Shown piece after piece: positions 6,312 through 9,433 of a DNA stretch of 9,433 nucleotides. This stretch comes from Spirochaetaceae bacterium (lineage in GTDB: Bacteria > Spirochaetota > Spirochaetia > DSM-2461): contig QKAI01000437.1 of assembly GCA_003246505.1 (NCBI GenBank), positions 1 to 9,433 on the forward strand. Direction: 5' to 3'. Both the position numbers and the translations under genes were made by a program. Below the pieces are notes generated by a model, which did no database searches, was not told where the DNA came from, and saw nothing but the letters and a program-made list of their open reading frames with translations. Numbering within the stretch: position 1 is the first letter of the stretch; every line of letters begins with the position of its first letter.

Positions 6312-6338
6312 TGACACCCCCCTGTCAAGTTAGGGGGG
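6312..6338. promoter_or_regulatory. overlapping palindromes in the divergent intergenic region
   Basis: Two structures share bases. TGACA-N6-TGTCA (6312-6327) is a perfect inverted repeat with six C as spacer, as for a dimeric repressor site. CCCCCCT (6317-6323) and AGGGGGG (6332-6338) form a perfect seven-base stem with an eight-base loop. A consensus TTGACA reads leftward at 6328-6323 but has no convincing -10 at normal spacing toward the radical SAM gene (CATGGT at 18 bases, TAGAAT at 23). The structures end five bases before the -35 box of the rightward promoter. Confidence 0.5.
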
Positions 6339-6343
6339 AAAGA

Positions 6344-6372
6344 TTGATTATGCTCTGTTTAGGGAGTATAGT
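6344..6372 (+). promoter_or_regulatory. promoter of the LOG/TIGR03546/TIGR03545 genes
   Basis: TTGATT (6344-6349) and TATAGT (6367-6372) are separated by 17 bases, with five of six matches in the -10. The expected start point, about seven bases after the -10, falls at 6379-6380, where the LOG ATG begins. The mRNA would therefore be leaderless or nearly so. Confidence 0.65.
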
Positions 6373-6379
6373 TTGACCT

Positions 6380-6943
6380 ATGGAAAGAATATGCGTTTTC
6401 TGCGGTTCCAGTACCGGGACCGAACGGGGATACCTGGAAGCGGCGGAGGAGACGGGGCGGATGCTCTCCCGGGAGGGACTCTCCCTTGTTTACGGCGGGG
6501 GGGATGCGGGACTCATGGGCGCCGTCTCCCGGGCCCACGGGGAGGGGACCGGCAAGACCATCGGGATCATTCCCAAGGCCCTTCAGGACAAGGTCCCCCA
6601 TCGGGAGAAGGTGGAACTCCACGTGGTGGAGGATATGCATCAGCGCAAGGCCATGATGTATGACATGAGCGACGGATTCATCGCCCTGCCCGGGGGTATC
6701 GGTACCATAGAGGAGCTCTTCGAAGCCTTTACCTGGAACCAGCTGGGCTATATGGACAAGCCCCTGGGGCTTTTGAATACGAAGGGATATTACGACGACC
6801 TGATCTCCTTTCTGGACGGAATGGTGGAACGGGGATTTCTCAAGAAGGCCCACCGGGAGAGACTGGCCGTCTCCCATGATCCGGCGGAGCTGCTGTCGCT
6901 TATGAAAAAAATCCCCGGCGGCTATGTCGGGAAGTGGGGGTAG
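6380..6943 (+). CDS. LOG-family (TIGR00730) Rossmann-fold nucleoside 5'-monophosphate phosphoribohydrolase
   Basis: The protein has 187 residues, normal for the family. It begins MERICVFCGSSTG, followed by LVYGGGDAGLMGAVS (36-50), DMHQRKAMM (85-93) and the diagnostic PGGIGTIEE (104-112), all in the usual order. Characterised LOG proteins release ribose 5-phosphate from cytokinin or other nucleoside monophosphates in the cytoplasm; many bacterial members were wrongly labelled lysine decarboxylases. Whether this one makes cytokinin-like compounds or recycles nucleotides cannot be told. The start is forced: an in-frame TGA lies at 6374-6376 and the conserved first strand starts at this ATG. No ribosome binding site stands at a usable distance (GGGAG is 13 bases away), and the promoter places transcription start on the ATG. 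The next gene begins three bases after its stop, so the gene is probably first in a three-gene operon. Confidence 0.93.
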   Translation: MERICVFCGSSTGTERGYLEAAEETGRMLSREGLSLVYGGGDAGLMGAVSRAHGEGTGKTIGIIPKALQDKVPHREKVELHVVEDMHQRKAMMYDMSDGFIALPGGIGTIEELFEAFTWNQLGYMDKPLGLLNTKGYYDDLISFLDGMVERGFLKKAHRERLAVSHDPAELLSLMKKIPGGYVGKWG

Positions 6944-6946
6944 GAT

Positions 6947-7486
6947 ATGTTCAAGGGAATCGTCAAGCTGATTCTGATTCTGAATTCCAACCAGAAGCCG
7001 GTGCAGATCGCCGGAGCGGCGGCCCTGGGCCTGCTGCTTGCCCTGGTGCCGGCGGGCAATCTCCTGTGGATCGCCCTCTTCCTTCTCTTTTTCCTGGTGC
7101 GGGTCAACCGGGCGGTGGGCCTGCTGTTCCTGCTGATCTTCCGGCTCTTCGCCCCCCTCTACGATCCCCTCCTGGACCGTATCGGTTACGGGATGCTGAC
7201 CATGGGGAACCTGGAGCCCCTGTGGACGGGGCTCTACAATATGCCCCTGCTGCCCTTTACCAACTTCAACGACAGTCTTGTCATGGGGGGATTCCTTTCG
7301 GGGCTGATCCTTTTCATCCCCGCCCTGCTTCTCTTTTCGGTACTGATCAGGCTGTACCGGAACAAACTGGTTCCCCTGTGGTGCAACAGCAAATTTTATA
7401 AGAAACTGTCCGCCCTGCCCTGGTTCAAGAAGCTGACCGGGGCCTTTTCGGCGGGAGCCCGGGCCGTTCGGGCGGGGAGGAGCTGA
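6947..7486 (+). CDS. TIGR03546-family integral membrane protein
   Basis: The protein has 179 residues. It starts MFKGIVKLILILNSNQKPVQIAGAAALG, wording I recognise from TIGR03546, a family related in pattern to DUF2062. Hydrophobic segments lie near residues 21-36, 38-52, 55-70 and 112-135. The loop between the third and fourth (LYDPLLDRIGYGMLT, then NFNDSLVMGG) is conserved in type, and the short tail is basic (WFKKLTGAFSAGARAVRAGRS), probably cytoplasmic. GGGGTAGGAT precedes the ATG, three bases after the LOG stop. The TGA is followed after one base by the ATG of the TIGR03545 gene, with GGAGGAG in the coding end, so the two are almost certainly translationally coupled. The family is uncharacterised; known members usually occur as a two-gene pair with TIGR03545 in bacteria with an outer membrane. 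An inner-membrane partner of the next protein is the simplest inference. Confidence 0.87.
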   Translation: MFKGIVKLILILNSNQKPVQIAGAAALGLLLALVPAGNLLWIALFLLFFLVRVNRAVGLLFLLIFRLFAPLYDPLLDRIGYGMLTMGNLEPLWTGLYNMPLLPFTNFNDSLVMGGFLSGLILFIPALLLFSVLIRLYRNKLVPLWCNSKFYKKLSALPWFKKLTGAFSAGARAVRAGRS

Positions 7487-7487
7487 G

Positions 7488-9433
7488 ATGGGTCTGCCGA
7501 AATATCTGAAGAAAAGCTACTCCCGGGAGGATCTGATCAACAGGGTTCTGAAGAAGGCGCAGCTTAAACACGACCGGGAATTCCTGGCCACCCTTTTTAA
7601 AAAGGACGGGGAGGGGAACTACGCCCTTAAACCGGATTTAAGCAAGGAGGAGAAATCCCGGCTTAAAAAAATCACGAAGGAGATCAAACAGGGCCGGGGG
7701 GGGATTCGGATTCTGCCCCTCCTTATAGTCGTTGTGTTAGTAGCCGCCGCGGTTGTGTTCTCCCTCTTTTTCAAGGATCCCCTGGCGGACCGGCTGATGG
7801 AGAGATACCTGGGCGAACTGAACGGGGCCACGGTGGATGTGGACGGGCTCCATGTCTCCCTCCTGGATCTGGAGATCCGCTGGGACCGGGTGCAGATAAC
7901 CGACGGGGACAACCTGGACCGGAACATGGTCGAACTGGGCGAAACGGTGCTCCGGATGAACAGCCTGGCCCTGCTGGAGAAAAAGATCGTGGCCGACAGC
8001 CTTGTCAGCCGGAACGCGGCCTGGGATAGGGTCCGGGAGACTCCCGGGGTACTGATCCTTCCCGATGACAAGAAGGAAGAGAAGGGGGAAGAGGATTCCG
8101 GTCCCACCCTGGGAGAGAGATTGAGCACCGAGCGGACCGACCGGATCGCCGGGGCCGTTTCCGATCCCGGAGCCTTCGTGGATGAGCAGTGGGACTCCCT
8201 CAAAACCCCCGCCCTGGCGGAGGAGCTGAAAGAGAGCTACGGGAAGGCCCTGGGGGACCGGAAGGCCTCCGCCGCCGCCCTCAAGGATGAGACCGGCGCC
8301 ATCGTTAAGGAGGGGCAGGCCTTTCTGGAAAGGGACTACGGCAGCTACAGGAGCCATCCCGACCGGATCCCTTCCCTTCTTTCCGAGGCGGATGATTATT
8401 TTGGCAGGATCGATCGGGGCCGCCGGAACCTGCAGGCGGAACTGAAGGCCGTTCAGGAACTCAAGGCTTCCCTCATCAAGGATAGAAAGGCCCTGGAAGC
8501 GGCCCGGGACGAGGATATGGCCCGGGTCAAATCCCTTATCTCCCTGCCCGAGGGGGGAGTGAAGGGGCTCATCAATGATATGGTGCAATCCTATCTGGCC
8601 TCCCTGCTGGGGGACAAATATGCCCGGATCAAGAAAATCGCGGCCTTTGCCCGGAAGTACCGGAAAGAGGGCCCTGGCCGAGGGGAGGAGAAAGGGGGGG
8701 CGGGCCGCTCCGGAAGAGTCGTACCCTTTGACAGGCTGGTATGGCCCGACCTCTTTCTGCGGGAGGCCCTGGTTTCCGCCGAGGGAAGCGGCTTCTCCTG
8801 GGAGGCCTCCCTGAAGGAGCTGGCCGCCGATCCGGATCAATGGGACGCCCCGTCTACCCTGGGATTCCAATGGAAACAGGATCCCGGCTCCCTGGAAGGA
8901 TCGGGAGTTCTGGACCGCCGGTCCGAAGGGGACCCTAGCGGGGGCCGCTTCTCCTTCGCCGGTCTGCCCTTTACCACGGACGCCCTCTCCGGAATGGGTA
9001 TTTCCCGGGCCGGAGGGAACGGGGAGGGGACTGCGGACCTGACCGTGGACCGGGAGGGCAATTGGGCCCTGACCGCCAGTCTGACCGTGGCCGATCCCGG
9101 GCTGGAAAAAAGCGGGGACGATCTGGCGGCGGATGTCCTTTACCGGGTCCTTTCCGGGGAGGATTGGCACATGACCCTCTCCGCTTCGGGCCGGGGGGAT
9201 GATGTGAGCTTTTCCCTGGACTGGTCCCTGCTTGACCGGGTGGACGATGAGATAGGGGCGGTGCTCAAGGAGCAGGCGGCGGAGTTCCTGGACGGGGTGG
9301 AGAAGGAACTCCTGGAACGGTACGCCGGGGAGCTGGGTTTCCTGGACGACTACCTGGGAGACCTGGACGTCAGCGAAGCCCTTCTGAAGGGGGACCTCTC
9401 CTCCCTGGACAGCTCCAAAAAGAGGGTCAGCGA
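7488..9433 (+). CDS. TIGR03545-family membrane-anchored protein, AsmA/TamB-like N-terminal region (3' end outside window)
   Basis: The frame is open from the ATG at 7488 to the window end: 648 codons, with no stop seen. Residues 1-73 are basic and polar (MGLPKYLKKSYSREDLINRV onward) and presumably cytoplasmic. One membrane segment lies at ~74-95 (ILPLLIVVVLVAAAVVFSLFF). The next ~80 residues (NGATVDVDGLHVSLLDLEIRW to LALLEKKIVADSLVSRN) follow the wording of the start of AsmA/TamB/DUF748 proteins, which span the periplasm. An acidic-basic linker (DKKEEKGEEDSG, ~194-205), a predicted helical or coiled-coil stretch at ~295-390 and a second beta-rich region with a conserved-looking FDRLVWPDLFLREALV follow. 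The family assignment comes from this architecture and the coupled TIGR03546 gene one base upstream; the function is unknown. Lipid or envelope transport is inference from the AsmA-like part. GGAGGAG lies six bases before the ATG. Confidence 0.88.
   Translation, partial: MGLPKYLKKSYSREDLINRVLKKAQLKHDREFLATLFKKDGEGNYALKPDLSKEEKSRLKKITKEIKQGRGGIRILPLLIVVVLVAAAVVFSLFFKDPLADRLMERYLGELNGATVDVDGLHVSLLDLEIRWDRVQITDGDNLDRNMVELGETVLRMNSLALLEKKIVADSLVSRNAAWDRVRETPGVLILPDDKKEEKGEEDSGPTLGERLSTERTDRIAGAVSDPGAFVDEQWDSLKTPALAEELKESYGKALGDRKASAAALKDETGAIVKEGQAFLERDYGSYRSHPDRIPSLLSEADDYFGRIDRGRRNLQAELKAVQELKASLIKDRKALEAARDEDMARVKSLISLPEGGVKGLINDMVQSYLASLLGDKYARIKKIAAFARKYRKEGPGRGEEKGGAGRSGRVVPFDRLVWPDLFLREALVSAEGSGFSWEASLKELAADPDQWDAPSTLGFQWKQDPGSLEGSGVLDRRSEGDPSGGRFSFAGLPFTTDALSGMGISRAGGNGEGTADLTVDREGNWALTASLTVADPGLEKSGDDLAADVLYRVLSGEDWHMTLSASGRGDDVSFSLDWSLLDRVDDEIGAVLKEQAAEFLDGVEKELLERYAGELGFLDDYLGDLDVSEALLKGDLSSLDSSKKRVS

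Noticed and set aside
5549..6376. A 275-codon plus-strand open frame over the radical SAM gene
   Set aside because: It is antisense to a gene with an intact iron-sulfur motif and is compositionally biased (Pro, Gly, Val).
7737..9170. A 477-codon minus-strand open frame
   Set aside because: It is the antisense of the TIGR03545 gene, Pro/Gly/Gln-rich and without a ribosome binding site; the plus-strand frame runs uninterrupted with a membrane segment and an AsmA-like pattern.

Overview
The window is GC-rich, roughly 60 % by eye, with strong G/C third-position bias (GGG, CCC, CGG, TCC and CTG codons dominate). It carries eight protein genes with little spacing and no rRNA, tRNA, CRISPR or transposase gene that I can see. 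The best taxonomic hint is the adjacent TIGR03546/TIGR03545 pair, which is known only from bacteria with an outer membrane and is familiar from spirochaetes. A CsgG-like TPR protein and a lipoprotein also fit a diderm. I infer a GC-rich spirochaete-like bacterium, with moderate confidence.

Layout. (1) Positions 1-685 (+): the C-terminal part of a TrmH/SpoU-type RNA methyltransferase, converging on the next gene with a 4-base stop-codon overlap. (2) Positions 682-4572 (-): a compact cluster read right to left: ABC ATPase (GTG start), two ABC-2 permeases of the uncharacterised COG4586/COG4587/COG3694 exporter type, then a secreted CsgG-like/TPR protein. (3) Positions 4573-4802: a noncoding leader upstream of that cluster, with three hairpins, a possible 29-codon leader ORF and a strong minus-strand intrinsic terminator whose U-tract ends 11 bases before the cluster's AAGGAGG site. 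No promoter fits between terminator and ribosome binding site, so this looks like a transcription attenuator. (4) Positions 4803-5357 (-): a small unrecognised lipoprotein with its own promoter. (5) Positions 5393-6277 (-): a radical SAM protein of the SPL/COG1533 type. (6) Positions 6278-6379: a divergent intergenic region with palindromes and a good promoter pointing right that would start transcription almost exactly on the next ATG. (7) Positions 6380-9433 (+): a tight run of LOG-family phosphoribohydrolase, TIGR03546 membrane protein and TIGR03545 large membrane-anchored protein, the last cut by the window end.

How the genes may work together. The ATPase and two permeases should form one exporter complex, probably controlled at the leader. 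The CsgG-like protein may be co-transcribed, but any functional link is unproven. TIGR03546 and TIGR03545 probably act as a pair in the envelope. The N-terminal part of TIGR03545 outside the membrane resembles AsmA/TamB-type proteins, which suggests a role in envelope or lipid homeostasis. The most interesting items are the attenuator-like leader (4603-4787) and this uncharacterised pair.
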